Source of the DNA: Halopseudomonas pelagia
GTDB lineage: Bacteria > Pseudomonadota > Gammaproteobacteria > Pseudomonadales > Pseudomonadaceae
Reading direction: 5' to 3'
DNA: 64,000 nucleotides
Assembly (NCBI RefSeq): GCF_009497895.1
Contig: NZ_CP033116.1
Span: forward strand, 1,426,001 to 1,490,000
Shown: positions 18,377-28,904 of the stretch, in pieces
How positions within the stretch are numbered: the stretch's first letter is position 1
Layout of the letters: each line of letters opens with the position of its first letter
Notes under the pieces: generated by a model
The model's database searches: none
What the model was told of the DNA's origin: nothing
Seen by the model: only the letters and a program-made list of their open reading frames with translations
Made by a program: the position numbers and the translations under genes

Positions 18377-20953
18377 TCACGCATGTTCGGACTTCCATTG
18401 ATATAACAGTTCGAGGGCCTGGCGGGGCGTTAATTCATCCGGCTTCAAACCGCGCAATATATCCACCATCGGATGCGCAGCGCTGGCGAACAGATCATTT
18501 TGCAGGGGAATGTGCGGGGCTTTGCCGCTAGTGCTCGCCTGTTGGCTCAGACTCTGTTGCTCGAGCTGCGCCAGGTGTTCGCGAGCGCGGTCGATAACCG
18601 GTTTGGGTACGCCGGCAAGTTGTGCCACCTGCAGCCCGTAGCTCTGGCTGGCAGGCCCTGGCAGCACACTGTGCAGGAACACGATGCGTTCATTGTGCTC
18701 GGTGGCATTCAGGTGAACGTTGGCGACGCCCGGATCGGTGTCGGCCAGACTGGTCAGTTCGAAATAGTGGGTCGCAAACAGGCTGAAGGCGCGGATCTGA
18801 CCCAGGTACTCGGCTGCAGACCAGGCCAGCGACAGGCCGTCGAAGGTGCTGGTGCCGCGACCAACTTCGTCCATCAGTACCAGGCTGGCATCGGTAGCGT
18901 TGTGCAGGATATTGGCCGTTTCACTCATCTCGACCATGAAGGTCGAACGCCCGCCGGCCAGGTCGTCACTGGAGCCAATACGAGTGAAAATGCGATCGAC
19001 CAGCGACAGCTCCGCTGCCTGAGCGGGCACATAGCTGCCGATATGCGCTAGCAACACGATCAGCGCGGTCTGGCGCATGTAGGTCGATTTACCGCCCATG
19101 TTCGGGCCAGTGATGATCAGCATCCGCGTATCTGGATCGAGCAGCAGGTCGTTAGCCACAAAGGGACCGTCCAGCACCTGTTCCACCACCGGGTGGCGGC
19201 CTTGCTGGATGTGCATCTGCGAGCCCTCGATAAACTGCGGGCGGCAATAATCCAGCGTGCTGGCGCGCTCACTCAGGGTAGCCAGCACATCCAGTTCGGC
19301 GAGGCTGCTGGCGGTGTCTTGCAGCGCAGCAAGGTCTAGGTTGATCCGGTCGATCAGTTCCTCATAAAGCGACTTCTCTCTGGCCAGCGCACGGCTGCGT
19401 GCTGACAGGGCCTTGTCTTCAAAGGTTTTCAGTTCCGGCGTGATAAAGCGTTCGGCGCCCTTGAGCGTCTGCCGCCGTATGTAATCCGCCGGGGCCTGGG
19501 CCGACTGGCCGCGTGACAGTTCGATAAAGTAGCCATGCACCCGGTTGTAGCCGACCTTCAGGGTGGAGAGACCGGTCCGCTCACGCTCGCGGTTTTCCAG
19601 ATCGATCAGATACTGGCCGGCGTTCTCGCTGATATTTTGCAGCTCATCGAGTTCTGCATCGTAACCGGGCTTGATCACGCCGCCATCGCGAATCACTGCC
19701 GGCGGGTTTTCTATCACCGCTCGTTCAAGTAGCTCGGCCAGTTCTGGGTAGGTGCCGACCTGCTCAGCCAAACGGCGCAGGTGAGCGGTGTCTAACGGCT
19801 GCAACGCGGTTTGCAGGCTGGGCAGGGTAGCCAGCGCATCACGCAGGCGTGCCAGATCACGAGGACGCGCTGAGCGCAGCGCAATGCGCGCCAGTATCCG
19901 CTCAATGTCGCCAATGCCCTTGAGTACCGGTTGCAGCTCCTCATGGTAGTGCTGTTCCAGCAGTGTGCTGATGCTGCCTTGGCGCGATTGCAATACCGCC
20001 ATATCGCGCAATGGGCGATTCAGCCAGCGGCACAGCAGGCGGCTACCCATTGCGGTAGCGGTGTGGTCCAGTACATCCAGCAATGTGTTGTCGCGACCGC
20101 CGGACAGGTTGCAATCGATTTCCAGATTGCGTCGGCTGGCGCTGTCGATAATGACGCTGTCTTCGAATCGTTCCAGCGTCAGCGCGCGAATATGCGGCAG
20201 GGCGGTGCGCTGGGTTTCCTTGGCGTAGCTCATCAGCGCACCGGCGGCGCCCAGGCCCAGCTTCAGATCCTGGCAGCCAAAGCCGACCAGATCCTTGGTG
20301 CCGAATTGTTGAGTCAGTGATTTGAATGCACTGTCGCGATCAAACTCCCAGGGCGCGCGGCGACGTACCGCGCGGCGGCGCTCGATCGGCGTGTTGCTTT
20401 CCCAGTCATCGGGGATCAGCAGTTCAGCAGGCGCCAAACGCTCCAGTTCGCCGAGCAGGGTTTCCCAGCCAGCCAGCTCCATGACGCAGAAACGCCCGCT
20501 GTTGATATCCAGCGTGGCCAGGCCAAAGCCGCGTTCGCTGCCTACCAGGGCTGCCAGCAGGTTGTCGCGCCGTTCATCGAGCAAGGCTTCATCGCTGACC
20601 GTGCCGGGGGTAAGTATGCGAACTACCTGGCGTTCTACCGGTCCCTTGCTGGTAGCCGGATCGCCGATCTGTTCGCAGATCGCCACCGACTCGCCGAGCT
20701 TGACCAGCCTGGCGAGGTAGCCTTCGGCGGCATGGTAGGGGATACCGGCCATTGGAATGGGTTGCCCACCTGACTGTCCGCGGGCGGTCAGGGTAATATC
20801 CAGCAGTCTGGCGGCCTTTTTCGCATCGTCGAAAAACAGCTCGTAGAAATCGCCCATGCGATAGAACAGCAACTGTTCGGGATGATGCTGTTTGAGCCCA
20901 AAATATTGTTGCATCATGGGTGTGTGGCTGGCGGATTTCTCGGCGCGGCTCAT
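18377..20953 (-). CDS. mutS: DNA mismatch repair protein MutS
   Basis: Recognises mismatches and small loops and, with MutL, starts repair. The 858-residue length is typical. The mismatch-reading F-x-E motif is in [11 protein letters not shown] near residues 30-42. The ABC-type ATPase domain is at the C-terminal third, with Walker [14 protein letters not shown], Walker [13 protein letters not shown] and the following DGLSLAW. The start is ATG 20953 ([10 protein letters not shown]) with AGGGAA upstream; the frame stays open further upstream but without homology. It is divergent from pncC. Confidence 0.97.
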   Translation of the reverse strand: MSRAEKSASHTPMMQQYFGLKQHHPEQLLFYRMGDFYELFFDDAKKAARLLDITLTARGQSGGQPIPMAGIPYHAAEGYLARLVKLGESVAICEQIGDPATSKGPVERQVVRILTPGTVSDEALLDERRDNLLAALVGSERGFGLATLDINSGRFCVMELAGWETLLGELERLAPAELLIPDDWESNTPIERRRAVRRRAPWEFDRDSAFKSLTQQFGTKDLVGFGCQDLKLGLGAAGALMSYAKETQRTALPHIRALTLERFEDSVIIDSASRRNLEIDCNLSGGRDNTLLDVLDHTATAMGSRLLCRWLNRPLRDMAVLQSRQGSISTLLEQHYHEELQPVLKGIGDIERILARIALRSARPRDLARLRDALATLPSLQTALQPLDTAHLRRLAEQVGTYPELAELLERAVIENPPAVIRDGGVIKPGYDAELDELQNISENAGQYLIDLENRERERTGLSTLKVGYNRVHGYFIELSRGQSAQAPADYIRRQTLKGAERFITPELKTFEDKALSARSRALAREKSLYEELIDRINLDLAALQDTASSLAELDVLATLSERASTLDYCRPQFIEGSQMHIQQGRHPVVEQVLDGPFVANDLLLDPDTRMLIITGPNMGGKSTYMRQTALIVLLAHIGSYVPAQAAELSLVDRIFTRIGSSDDLAGGRSTFMVEMSETANILHNATDASLVLMDEVGRGTSTFDGLSLAWSAAEYLGQIRAFSLFATHYFELTSLADTDPGVANVHLNATEHNERIVFLHSVLPGPASQSYGLQVAQLAGVPKPVIDRAREHLAQLEQQSLSQQASTSGKAPHIPLQNDLFASAAHPMVDILRGLKPDELTPRQALELLYQWKSEHA

Positions 20954-21064
20954 GCAATTCCCTGGTCTGTGGTAGGCATAGGTATATAGATGGTCGAACA
21001 ACTGGCCGCCTAGTCTACGCAAAGCGTGGCCAGCTTTTAAGCGCAAAATTAAGAGGTAGATGGC

Positions 21065-21586
21065 ATGTCTCAATATGACCCGTTGATCGACTCCGCTGCG
21101 GCCCGCCTGGGTAATGCATTGCGGCGTGAAGGGTTGTTGGTAACGGCGGCGGAATCCTGCACTGGCGGTGGCATTTGTGAGGCCATTACGCGAGTCAGCG
21201 GGAGCTCGGCGTGGTTTCACAGCGGTTTTGTCACCTACGCCAATCACAGCAAGGCACGTTGGTTGAACGTTAGCGAAGCAGATCTGGCCGCACATGGCGC
21301 GGTCAGCGAGCCGGTGGTCAGAGCCATGGCCCTGGGCGCGCTGGACGCGGCCGAGGCGGATCTGGCAGTAGCGGTCAGCGGTATCGCCGGCCCGGATGGC
21401 GGCTCGCCTGACAAGCCAGTAGGTACTGTCTGGTTTGCCTGGACGTCAAAGGGCGGCGAGACGCTGAGCCTGTGCAAGCGATTGCAGGGAAGCCGCCGTG
21501 AGGTACGCGCGCAAACCGTACTGCACGCGCTAGAGGGGCTGCTCAAGTTGATCGAACGACGCGCTGTGCGCCAGTCCTCAGGTTAA
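21065..21586 (+). CDS. pncC: Nicotinamide-nucleotide amidase (CinA C-terminal domain)
   Basis: A 173-residue stand-alone CinA C-terminal domain that deamidates NMN to nicotinate mononucleotide in pyridine-nucleotide recycling. Conserved blocks are [26 protein letters not shown] and [20 protein letters not shown]. It precedes recA as in most Pseudomonas. A LexA box lies between the two genes, so recA has its own promoter. Confidence 0.94.
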   Translation: MSQYDPLIDSAAARLGNALRREGLLVTAAESCTGGGICEAITRVSGSSAWFHSGFVTYANHSKARWLNVSEADLAAHGAVSEPVVRAMALGALDAAEADLAVAVSGIAGPDGGSPDKPVGTVWFAWTSKGGETLSLCKRLQGSRREVRAQTVLHALEGLLKLIERRAVRQSSG

Positions 21587-21626
21587 CGAAACAAGGGGTA
21601 GGCGGCGGCAAACTTCTGTGGAATAA

Positions 21627-21646
21627 TACTGACCATATATACAGTA
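21627..21646 (+). promoter_or_regulatory. LexA (SOS) box of recA
   Basis: TACTGACCATATATACAGTA matches the CTG-N10-CAG LexA operator with symmetric TA flanks. It lies about 87 bp upstream of the recA start. Confidence 0.93.
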
Positions 21647-21732
21647 GTTTTAGCAGAAGCTATTACCGCAGCTATTACAGACATTATCGTTGACCGAGCG
21701 CGCAGGCGCCCGCTACACCAAGAGGATGCACA

Positions 21733-22779
21733 ATGGACGACAACAAGAAGAAGGCGCTTACTGCGGCTTTGAGTCAGATTGAACGTCAGTTTGGCAAGGG
21801 CGCGGTGATGCGCATGGGCGACCATGAGCGTATGGCCATCCCGTCGATTTCCACTGGCTCGCTGGGTCTGGATATCGCGCTGGGTCTGGGCGGTCTGCCC
21901 AGGGGGCGTGTGGTCGAAATCTACGGCCCGGAATCCTCGGGTAAGACCACGCTGACCTTGTCTGTTATTGCCCAGGCGCAAAAGCAAGGCGCCACCTGCG
22001 CCTTCGTCGATGCCGAGCACGCACTCGATCCCGAATACGCGGCCAAATTGGGCGTCAATGTCGATGATTTGCTGGTATCTCAGCCGGACACTGGTGAGCA
22101 GGCGCTGGAAATTACCGACATGCTGGTACGCTCCAATGCGGTTGACGTGATCATTATCGACTCGGTTGCTGCTCTGGTGCCCAAGGCTGAAATTGAAGGC
22201 GAGATGGGTGACCACCACGTTGGCGTGCAGGCTCGTTTGATGTCCCAAGCGCTGCGCAAGATCACCGGTAACATCAAGAATGCCAACTGTCTGGTGATCT
22301 TCATCAACCAGATTCGCATGAAGATCGGCGTGATGTTCGGTAACCCGGAGACCACTACCGGTGGTAACGCGCTGAAATTCTACTCTTCCGTCCGTTTGGA
22401 CATCCGTCGTACCGGTGCGGTGAAGGAAGGCGATGAGGTAGTCGGCAGTGAAACCCGCGTCAAGGTGGTCAAGAACAAGGTCGCACCGCCGTTCCGCCAG
22501 GCCGAGTTCCAGATTCTGTATGGCTCGGGTATCTACCACAATGCCGAGATCATTGACCTAGGTGTGCAGATCGGCGAAATCGAAAAAGCCGGTGCCTGGT
22601 ACAGCTACAAAGGCAGCAAGATCGGCCAGGGCAAGGCCAACGCCGCCAAATACATGGAAGAGAACCAGGCGATTGCCGACGAAATAGAAAAGGCCATTCG
22701 CGATAAATTGCTACCCAAGCCGGCCAACCCCAAGGCCACGGCAGCGGCTGAAGCCAGTGCTGACGCTGCTGCCGAGTAA
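21733..22779 (+). CDS. recA: Recombinase RecA
   Basis: A 348-residue ATPase that forms filaments on single-stranded DNA, drives homologous recombination and triggers LexA self-cleavage. Walker A is GPESSGKTT (about residues 66-74). The sequence also shows [14 protein letters not shown] (here [10 protein letters not shown]), [17 protein letters not shown] and [14 protein letters not shown] blocks. The C-terminal acidic/alanine tail is complete. AAGAGG precedes the ATG. recX follows after 11 bases. Confidence 0.99.
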   Translation: MDDNKKKALTAALSQIERQFGKGAVMRMGDHERMAIPSISTGSLGLDIALGLGGLPRGRVVEIYGPESSGKTTLTLSVIAQAQKQGATCAFVDAEHALDPEYAAKLGVNVDDLLVSQPDTGEQALEITDMLVRSNAVDVIIIDSVAALVPKAEIEGEMGDHHVGVQARLMSQALRKITGNIKNANCLVIFINQIRMKIGVMFGNPETTTGGNALKFYSSVRLDIRRTGAVKEGDEVVGSETRVKVVKNKVAPPFRQAEFQILYGSGIYHNAEIIDLGVQIGEIEKAGAWYSYKGSKIGQGKANAAKYMEENQAIADEIEKAIRDKLLPKPANPKATAAAEASADAAAE

Positions 22780-22790
22780 GCTGTTCAGGC

Positions 22791-23234
22791 ATGTTCGGTC
22801 GCACTCAGCTGGAAACGCCGCAGGAGGCACGCCGCAGCGCGCTGGATTTGCTCGCGCGGCGTGAGCACAGTCGCCGTGAAATGCTGCGCAAATTGCAGCA
22901 GCGCGGCGTTTCCGCAGCGGTGTGTGAAGTCACGCTGGATCAGCTTGAGGAAGATGGCCTGCTTAGCGATGAGCGCTTCTGCGAAGCCTACATCCATGCG
23001 CGCAGTCAGCGCGGCATAGGCCCCCAGCGGTTACGTGAAGAATTGCGTGAGCGAGGGGTCGCCGAGCACCTGGTTGAGAGTTATCTGCAAGCGGTTCAGT
23101 GGGATTGGGCGGAAAGTGCCGAACAGGTATTTGCCAAGCGCTTCCCCGAAGGCCCGGCGCAGGACCTTAAGGAGCGCGCCAAACAGTTGCGCTTTATGCA
23201 GTATCGCGGTTTTCCTGATTTTCCTCTCGATTGA
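22791..23234 (+). CDS. recX: Regulatory protein RecX
   Basis: A 147-residue modulator that binds RecA filaments and limits their extension. Three-helix repeats are visible, including ARREHSRREMLRKLQQRG and YIHARSQRGIGPQRLREELRERG. It lies 11 bases downstream of recA and is likely translated from the SOS-induced transcript. Its last 41 bases overlap the 3' end of the opposite-strand LOG gene. Confidence 0.94.
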   Translation: MFGRTQLETPQEARRSALDLLARREHSRREMLRKLQQRGVSAAVCEVTLDQLEEDGLLSDERFCEAYIHARSQRGIGPQRLREELRERGVAEHLVESYLQAVQWDWAESAEQVFAKRFPEGPAQDLKERAKQLRFMQYRGFPDFPLD

Positions 23235-24279
23235 TAAGGTCGATCAAAGCCCGTAACCGGCCATGATCTCGCCCGTTAAAGGGAAAGCTCAGACGCGGTA
23301 GTGCGCACAACTCCGGTTCTTCCTCCCCGGTCGCGCAAGCGTCCTGATTGAAACTGCCATTGCGTGATAGCGCTGAGAATTCTTTGCTGATCTGCGTCAT
23401 GGCCTGTTCGTTGAGTGGCCGATGCATGCGCAGCAGATAACGTCCCTTGCTCCACCGGGCGGAGTGGTAGTTGCTGTAAAAGCGCAGTATCTCCTGCATC
23501 GCGTCTTGCGGTGAGTGGGCCAGTTTCATCAGGTTGAAGTCGCTTTCATGGATATACCCATGATCGCTCAGCTGTTCGCGGAAGAACTGCAAGAGTCCTT
23601 CCCAGTAGGTCCCTTCCTCCACATCCAGCAGCACTATCGGCACCATTGGGCTTTTGCCGGTCTGGACCAGTGTCAGAACCTCCAGCGTTTCATCCAGCGT
23701 CCCGAAGCCGCCAGGGCAGAGGATCAGCGCATCGGCCTCCTTGACGAAGAACAGCTTGCGCAAAAAGAAGAACTTGAACGGCAGGTCGTGATCGGTGTTG
23801 TGCACCACATCATTCGAGCGTTGCTCGAAGGGCAGGGTGATGTTGAACCCCAAACTGTTATCCAGACCGGCGCCCTGATGCGCGGCGGCCATGATGCCGC
23901 CACCAGCGCCGGTAATGGTCATATAGTCGTGTCGAGACAGCATGCTGCCCATCTCCCGGGCCAGGGAGTAGATACGGCTGTCAGCGTGGGTACGGGCCGA
24001 ACCAAACACAGTGACCTTGCGGCGGCGCTTGAATAGCTCCAGGCGGGCAAAGGCCTGCTCCAGCTCGCGGATGGTTTGCAGCATGATCTTGGCGTCCCAA
24101 CGGTTGCGGTCGGCCTGCGCCATGCGGATCACGTCGAGAATCATGTCACGGTACAGCGCGGCATTTTCGCTCTTGCCCGCGCTCATCTCGACCAGCTCAT
24201 CGACCTTCTGCTGAAGGCCGCTGCCGCCGGTTTGCCAATGACGGCTAAGATAATCTACGGGGTCCAGTTCATCGCTCAT
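23194..24279 (-). CDS. LOG family protein (TIGR00730-like)
   Basis: A 361-residue protein with the Rossmann-type lysine-decarboxylase-like fold of LOG phosphoribohydrolases, which release free cytokinin-type bases or cleave nucleotide monophosphates. The signatures MTITGAGGGIMAAAHQGA and PGGFGTLDETLEVLTLVQTGK are intact. It is longer than the usual 190-residue LOG because of helical extensions at both ends, closer to PpnN-type nucleosidases. The true substrate cannot be told from sequence. The 3' end overlaps recX in a tail-to-tail arrangement. Confidence 0.85.
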   Translation of the reverse strand: MSDELDPVDYLSRHWQTGGSGLQQKVDELVEMSAGKSENAALYRDMILDVIRMAQADRNRWDAKIMLQTIRELEQAFARLELFKRRRKVTVFGSARTHADSRIYSLAREMGSMLSRHDYMTITGAGGGIMAAAHQGAGLDNSLGFNITLPFEQRSNDVVHNTDHDLPFKFFFLRKLFFVKEADALILCPGGFGTLDETLEVLTLVQTGKSPMVPIVLLDVEEGTYWEGLLQFFREQLSDHGYIHESDFNLMKLAHSPQDAMQEILRFYSNYHSARWSKGRYLLRMHRPLNEQAMTQISKEFSALSRNGSFNQDACATGEEEPELCALPRLSFPFNGRDHGRLRALIDLINREENQENRDTA

Positions 24280-24303
24280 CTATTGCTCTCTTGTTAGCGG
24301 GCA

Positions 24304-25707
24304 TCAAAATGCAATCTGCTCGCCGGGTTCGGGGATATTCGCCTGCCAGCCCAGTCGGGCTTTGATTGCTGCAGCCAGCAGTTGGCTTTTCTCCAGTTCA
24401 CCATGCACCAGATAAATCTCCGGACTGCGCTCGAACTGACTGAGCCAGTCTATAAGCTGCGATTGCCCGGCATGTGCGGAGAACCCTCCAAGGGTATGCA
24501 GTTGAGCTTTGACAGCCAGGCTCTGATGCACAATGCGCACCTGCTTTTCGCCGTCGACCAGTCTGCGTCCCAGCGTGCCCTTTGCTTGGAAGCCGGGGAA
24601 TACCACATGGCAGTTGTCGCGCCACAGATTATGTTTGAAATGATGAACGATGCGTCCGCCATTGCACATGCCCGCGCCGGCGATAATGATTGCCCCGCTA
24701 CCAATGCGGTTGATGGCTATCGATTCATCGGGGGTTGGCGTACATCTGAGAATGGGTAACCAGTGTTTCAAATCACCCTTGCCGTGCTGCTCGATGGCGG
24801 TTTTATCATCGTGATTGAATTGCTGGTGGTAACGATCGTAAATCGCAGTAGCGGCGATGGCCATGGGGCTGTCCAGAAACACTACCTGCTGCTTCAGCGA
24901 GCCTTCCTGGTAAAACTTGCCCAGGTAATACAGCAGCTCCTGTGTTCTCCCTACCGCAAAGGCTGGAAAAAGCACATTGCCACCGGCCTCGAAAGCGTCT
25001 TTGAGTATGCTCTTCAGTTCATCCAGTGTGTCCTCGAGTGGACGATGGTCACGGTCACCATAAGTCGATTCCATCAGCAGCAGATCGGCTTCGCGAATAA
25101 CGCTGGGATCGTGCAGCAGCGGTGAGCAGCTGTTGCCCAGATCGCCTGAAAATACCAGCCGACGCATCAGGTTGTGCGGCTCATGAATCAGCATTTCGAC
25201 GATAGCTGACCCGAGAATATGCCCCGCTTCATGGAAGCGCAGCTCGATCCCCTGGGTGATCTCGGTGAGTTGTTCGTGCTCAAGCGTCTGGCACTGACCC
25301 AGAATATGGTCGACGTCGGTTTGCGTGTACAGCGGCTCAAGCAATGCCTTGCCGGCGCGCTGACGCCAGCGGTTTTCCCATTCGGTGTCGCGTTCCTGCA
25401 AGCCCGCGGCATCCTCTAGCATCAGTTCCAGCAGGGATCGGCTGGCCGGTGTCAGGTAAACGGAGCCCCGGTAACCCTCGGCGGCAAGCTTGGGCAGCAA
25501 GCCAGAATGGTCCAGATGGGCATGGGAAATAACCACCGCATCCAGGCTACTCGGATCGAAGGGAAAGCGGTTGCGATTGTGTACCTCGTCGCGACGAAAG
25601 CCCTGCGTCATGCCGCACTCAAGCAACACCTTGCGGCCATTGGCCTCAATCAGGTAACAGGATCCGGTAACTTGCTGTACTGCGCCGTGAAAGGTCAGAA
25701 GAGCCAT
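24304..25707 (-). CDS. MBL-fold beta-CASP RNA/DNA hydrolase
   Basis: A metallo-beta-lactamase-fold hydrolase of 467 residues with beta-CASP and RMMBL domains, as in CPSF73-like and RNase J-like nucleases. The zinc motif HAHLDHSG is at about residues 57-64; further metal ligands are EAGHILGSA and the C-terminal GGFSAHAGQ and VHGE motifs. The start is ATG 25707 preceded by AGGTG; a GTG three codons upstream is also possible. It is in the same strand and close (24 bases) to the LOG gene, so the pair may be co-transcribed. Confidence 0.88.
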   Translation of the reverse strand: MALLTFHGAVQQVTGSCYLIEANGRKVLLECGMTQGFRRDEVHNRNRFPFDPSSLDAVVISHAHLDHSGLLPKLAAEGYRGSVYLTPASRSLLELMLEDAAGLQERDTEWENRWRQRAGKALLEPLYTQTDVDHILGQCQTLEHEQLTEITQGIELRFHEAGHILGSAIVEMLIHEPHNLMRRLVFSGDLGNSCSPLLHDPSVIREADLLLMESTYGDRDHRPLEDTLDELKSILKDAFEAGGNVLFPAFAVGRTQELLYYLGKFYQEGSLKQQVVFLDSPMAIAATAIYDRYHQQFNHDDKTAIEQHGKGDLKHWLPILRCTPTPDESIAINRIGSGAIIIAGAGMCNGGRIVHHFKHNLWRDNCHVVFPGFQAKGTLGRRLVDGEKQVRIVHQSLAVKAQLHTLGGFSAHAGQSQLIDWLSQFERSPEIYLVHGELEKSQLLAAAIKARLGWQANIPEPGEQIAF

Positions 25708-25777
25708 GGGACGCACCTGTGCTATGAAAAGCCCATTATGCCCAAGTCAAGCAAACGGACTTTTGATATGCATCAGT

Positions 25778-26176
25778 TTAGAGCGCCTGGCAGTGCTCTG
25801 CCACAAAGCTCTGGGTCAGCACCGGGCGGCTCGAGCCAGTGACCGAAAAATGATAGGTTAGGGTGGCCCCCATATCCATCAAACGGCGGAAGCGCTGATC
25901 TGCGCACACGCTGGCCTGTAACTGCGTACGCACCACCAGCGGATCACGCTGCAACTGCTCGGCGTAGGCCTGGTTGACGGAAAGATGATTGATCAGCTCG
26001 GTGCCTTCGCTGCTATAGCCTTCATCGACGATATTGTCGTTGATGGTCCGGGGCGCGCCTTCACTGCTCTGCTCTGCTACCTGCTTGAGGGTATCCTGCA
26101 GCCGCGACTCGCGAAGCGAAACTGCGTGACTGGGCAGGGCGATGCATAAAACGACAAGTAAGGACAACCAACGCAT
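25778..26176 (-). CDS. PA3611-like exported protein
   Basis: A small secreted or periplasmic protein of 132 residues. A cleavable signal peptide ends PSHAVS. The mature part contains two cysteines (VCADQRF and EHCQAL) that may form a disulfide. It resembles the P. aeruginosa PA3611 family, described as quorum-sensing-regulated; location near recA-recX also agrees. The start is ATG 26176 because GGAGAG lies just upstream and the signal peptide begins there. The biochemical role is unknown. Confidence 0.75.
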   Translation of the reverse strand: MRWLSLLVVLCIALPSHAVSLRESRLQDTLKQVAEQSSEGAPRTINDNIVDEGYSSEGTELINHLSVNQAYAEQLQRDPLVVRTQLQASVCADQRFRRLMDMGATLTYHFSVTGSSRPVLTQSFVAEHCQAL

Positions 26177-26366
26177 GGAATTCTCTCCAACAATAATAGT
26201 GTCACGAACTTCGACCATGGCTCCTCGTACTGGTTCGTACTGGTTAACGTTGTTTCGCAGCGAGCCGATAGATGAGCTGTCGATGGACCGTGAGTAAATG
26301 GAACCTGAGTAAGTGTGGCAAAATGCCTGTGGTCATCATGACCTGCATTTAACCCAAAGGTTTCCC

Positions 26367-27170
26367 GTGTCAGCCAAATTTCCCCATGCTGTTGAGCGCC
26401 TCAGGGCCGAACTGAAATCCGCATCCACCCGGCCGTTCAAGGCCAGGGGTGCCAAGTTGCGGCGCTGCCCAGGGTGCCTGCAGGCCGCTCATGCGTGCGT
26501 CTGTGCCTGGCGGCCGTTGCTCGATAGCAAGGTTGGATTCTGCCTGATCATGCATGCGATGGAGCCGCTCAAGCCGACCAACACCGGACGCCTGATCGCC
26601 GACTGTATCACCGATACCCATGCCTTTGTCTGGTCGCGTACCAGCGTCGATCCAGCATTGCTTGAATTGCTCGCCGATCCGCAATGGCAGCCCTATGTGG
26701 TTTTTCCCGCCGAATACGCACATAACGGCCAGCCGGTAGCGACCGGTATTGGGCCACGGGAGGGTAAACGGCCGTTGCTGATTATTCTGGATGCGACCTG
26801 GACCCAGGCACGCAAGATGTTCCGCAAGAGCCCCTGGCTGGATGAATTTCCGGTGCTGAGTTTGCAGACTGAGCAGCTGTCGCGATATCGGCTGCGGCGC
26901 TCTACCCGTGAAGAGCACCTGTGTACCGTTGAAGTAGCGACGGCGTGCCTGGGGCTGGCCGGGGAGGATGCGACGGCGAACCTGCTGAACGACTATTTTG
27001 ACGTATTTACCGACGCCTACCTGGCCTCGCGCGGTAACTGGGGTGTTACTGCCAGTCTGCCTTCACGGCTGCGGCTTGCGGATTACCTGGGCGTATCGGC
27101 CGAGGTCAGTGATGGCCCGCAGGCTCCTGCTGCACGGGCACCAGAGCCCGTCGACGCTCCAGATAAATAG
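26367..27170 (+). CDS. tapT: DTW-domain tRNA-uridine aminocarboxypropyltransferase
   Basis: Adds the 3-amino-3-carboxypropyl group from S-adenosylmethionine to uridine 47 of tRNA. The 267-residue protein has the N-terminal zinc-type cysteines RCPGCLQAAHACVC and the DTW family motif as DATWTQARKM, with SRYRLR downstream. GTG 26367 is preferred as the start because AAAGG lies upstream; an earlier GTG would add 18 unconserved residues. Its 3' end overlaps the opposite-strand EamA gene by 65 bases. Confidence 0.86.
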   Translation: MSAKFPHAVERLRAELKSASTRPFKARGAKLRRCPGCLQAAHACVCAWRPLLDSKVGFCLIMHAMEPLKPTNTGRLIADCITDTHAFVWSRTSVDPALLELLADPQWQPYVVFPAEYAHNGQPVATGIGPREGKRPLLIILDATWTQARKMFRKSPWLDEFPVLSLQTEQLSRYRLRRSTREEHLCTVEVATACLGLAGEDATANLLNDYFDVFTDAYLASRGNWGVTASLPSRLRLADYLGVSAEVSDGPQAPAARAPEPVDAPDK

Positions 27171-28035
27171 GCACCAGCTGCGCGATCAGCATACCGGCCA
27201 GCATCAGGCAGCAACCGATAAAGCCGCGCAGACTCAGGCTTTCTTCCAGGAACAGCCAGCCGGCCAGCGCGGCAAACACCGCTTCCAGGCTGAGAATCAC
27301 CGCCGCGTGCGAGGCAATGGCATTTTTCTGCGCAACCACTTGCAAGGTAAATCCTACACCCACCGCCAGCAGGCCCCCATACAGAATGGCCGGACCGGCC
27401 AGGACAATGCCGTCCCAGCTAAAGGTTTCAAATAACAGTGCCATAGTCAGGCTGATGACAGCGCAAACGACAAACTGGCAGAAGGCAACGCGCACCGGGT
27501 CATAACGGCTAGCCAACGCGCCGACCAGCAGCACGTGAACGGCCCAGCAGGCTGCGCCAGTCAATTGCAGCCAGTCACCCGGCGCGACGCTGTAATCGGC
27601 GTTAACGCTAAGCAGCAACATACCCACCAACGCCAGCAATGCGCCGCCCCACGTGCCCAGGCTGGTGCGCATGCCAATAAACAAACCGAAAATGGGGACT
27701 AGAATGACGTATAGGCCAGTAATAAAGCCGGCGTTGGTCACCGTGGTGAACATCAGCCCGATCTGTTGCAGGTTGATGCCCAGGGTCAGCATCAAGCCCA
27801 GCACCAGGCTGCCCAGCAACATGGGTTTGCTAAAGCGGCGTTCGGCGCTTTTACCCTGAGGGCTGGCCAGCAACACCAGAGGTAGAATTGCCAGCGCACC
27901 CAAGGTGAAGCGCAGCCCGGTGTAAAGAAACGGGCCAACATGGTCCATCGCTACGCTTTGTGCGACGAAAGTCGAACCCCAGATCAGGGCGGTGAGTAAC
28001 ATCAGGGCGTCGGAGCGGTAGGCGCTGGATTTCAT
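27106..28035 (-). CDS. EamA/DMT family transporter
   Basis: A 309-residue inner-membrane protein with ten predicted helices arranged as two EamA repeats (about 10-145 and 155-290). Motifs ALIWGSTFVAQ at the start of the first repeat and LSLEAVFAALAGWLFLEE in the second are typical. Such proteins export or exchange amino acids, metabolites or drugs; the substrate cannot be inferred. It is transcribed away from the erdR gene. Confidence 0.9.
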   Translation of the reverse strand: MKSSAYRSDALMLLTALIWGSTFVAQSVAMDHVGPFLYTGLRFTLGALAILPLVLLASPQGKSAERRFSKPMLLGSLVLGLMLTLGINLQQIGLMFTTVTNAGFITGLYVILVPIFGLFIGMRTSLGTWGGALLALVGMLLLSVNADYSVAPGDWLQLTGAACWAVHVLLVGALASRYDPVRVAFCQFVVCAVISLTMALLFETFSWDGIVLAGPAILYGGLLAVGVGFTLQVVAQKNAIASHAAVILSLEAVFAALAGWLFLEESLSLRGFIGCCLMLAGMLIAQLVPIYLERRRALVPVQQEPAGHH

Positions 28036-28234
28036 GTCGCGTTCACAGGTGAAATAGGGCGGGGAAAAGGGTGAAGCGGCGCAGTATGCCTACACCCCGA
28101 GACAGAAAACAGATACAGTTGCGCCTGACCTCATTGCAGTTGCTTGGAGCTGGCTGTGATCTCGCCCAAAGGCAGAGGTTGACGAAAGAATTTCGCAGCA
28201 CACAACAATAACATTTGAATCGGGAACGCCAGGT

Positions 28235-28891
28235 ATGGGTCTCTCCTACGACATCTTGATCGCAGACGATCATCCGCTGTTTCGCAGCGCCTTGCGCCAG
28301 GCGTTGATCAGCGGCTCCGAGGCGCAGGTAGCCTTGACTGAAGCGGGCAGTATTGCCGAGCTACAAGCCTGCCTGGATCAGCGAAGTGATTGGGATCTGG
28401 TGTTGCTGGATCTGAACATGCCCGGCGCCTATGGCTTTTCCGGTCTGGTATTGCTGCGCGGCCAGTACCCGCAAATTCCGGTGGTGGTTATTTCCGCCCA
28501 GGAGGAACAGCCGGTGGTGCAGCGAGCACGGGATTTCGGCGCCAGTGGCTTTATCCCCAAGTCGTCCTCGCTCGAAGGCATTCAGGATGCGGTGCGCAAT
28601 GTGCTTGAAGGCGGCGTCAGCTGGCCCGACGCTTCCGAGAGCGCGGGCTTGATGTCCGAACAGGAAAAGAACGTCAGCGACCAGTTGGCCAGCCTTACAC
28701 CGCAGCAATTTCGCGTACTGACCATGGTCTGCGACGGCTTGCTGAACAAGCAGATCGCCTACGACCTCAGCGTTTCCGAAGCAACGGTCAAGGCGCACGT
28801 CACGGCCATCTTTCGTAAACTGGGCGTGCGTACACGAACGCAGGCCGCGCTGGTACTGCAACACATGGAACTGACCCGAGCCGGTCATTGA
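28235..28891 (+). CDS. erdR: LuxR-type response regulator ErdR/CrbR
   Basis: A 218-residue NarL-family regulator: receiver domain with D11/D12 and phospho-acceptor D59 (LLDLNMPG), then a LuxR-type HTH (SLTPQQFRVLTMVCDGLLNKQIA, about residues 150-205). It matches P. aeruginosa ErdR (PA3604), called CrbR in Vibrio and P. entomophila, which activates acetyl-CoA synthetase and ethanol/acetate metabolism. dgkA follows directly, as in P. aeruginosa. The likely partner kinase is encoded 1.2 kb away by 29427-32909. Confidence 0.85.
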   Translation: MGLSYDILIADDHPLFRSALRQALISGSEAQVALTEAGSIAELQACLDQRSDWDLVLLDLNMPGAYGFSGLVLLRGQYPQIPVVVISAQEEQPVVQRARDFGASGFIPKSSSLEGIQDAVRNVLEGGVSWPDASESAGLMSEQEKNVSDQLASLTPQQFRVLTMVCDGLLNKQIAYDLSVSEATVKAHVTAIFRKLGVRTRTQAALVLQHMELTRAGH

Positions 28892-28904
28892 TTCAGGTAA
28901 TGGC

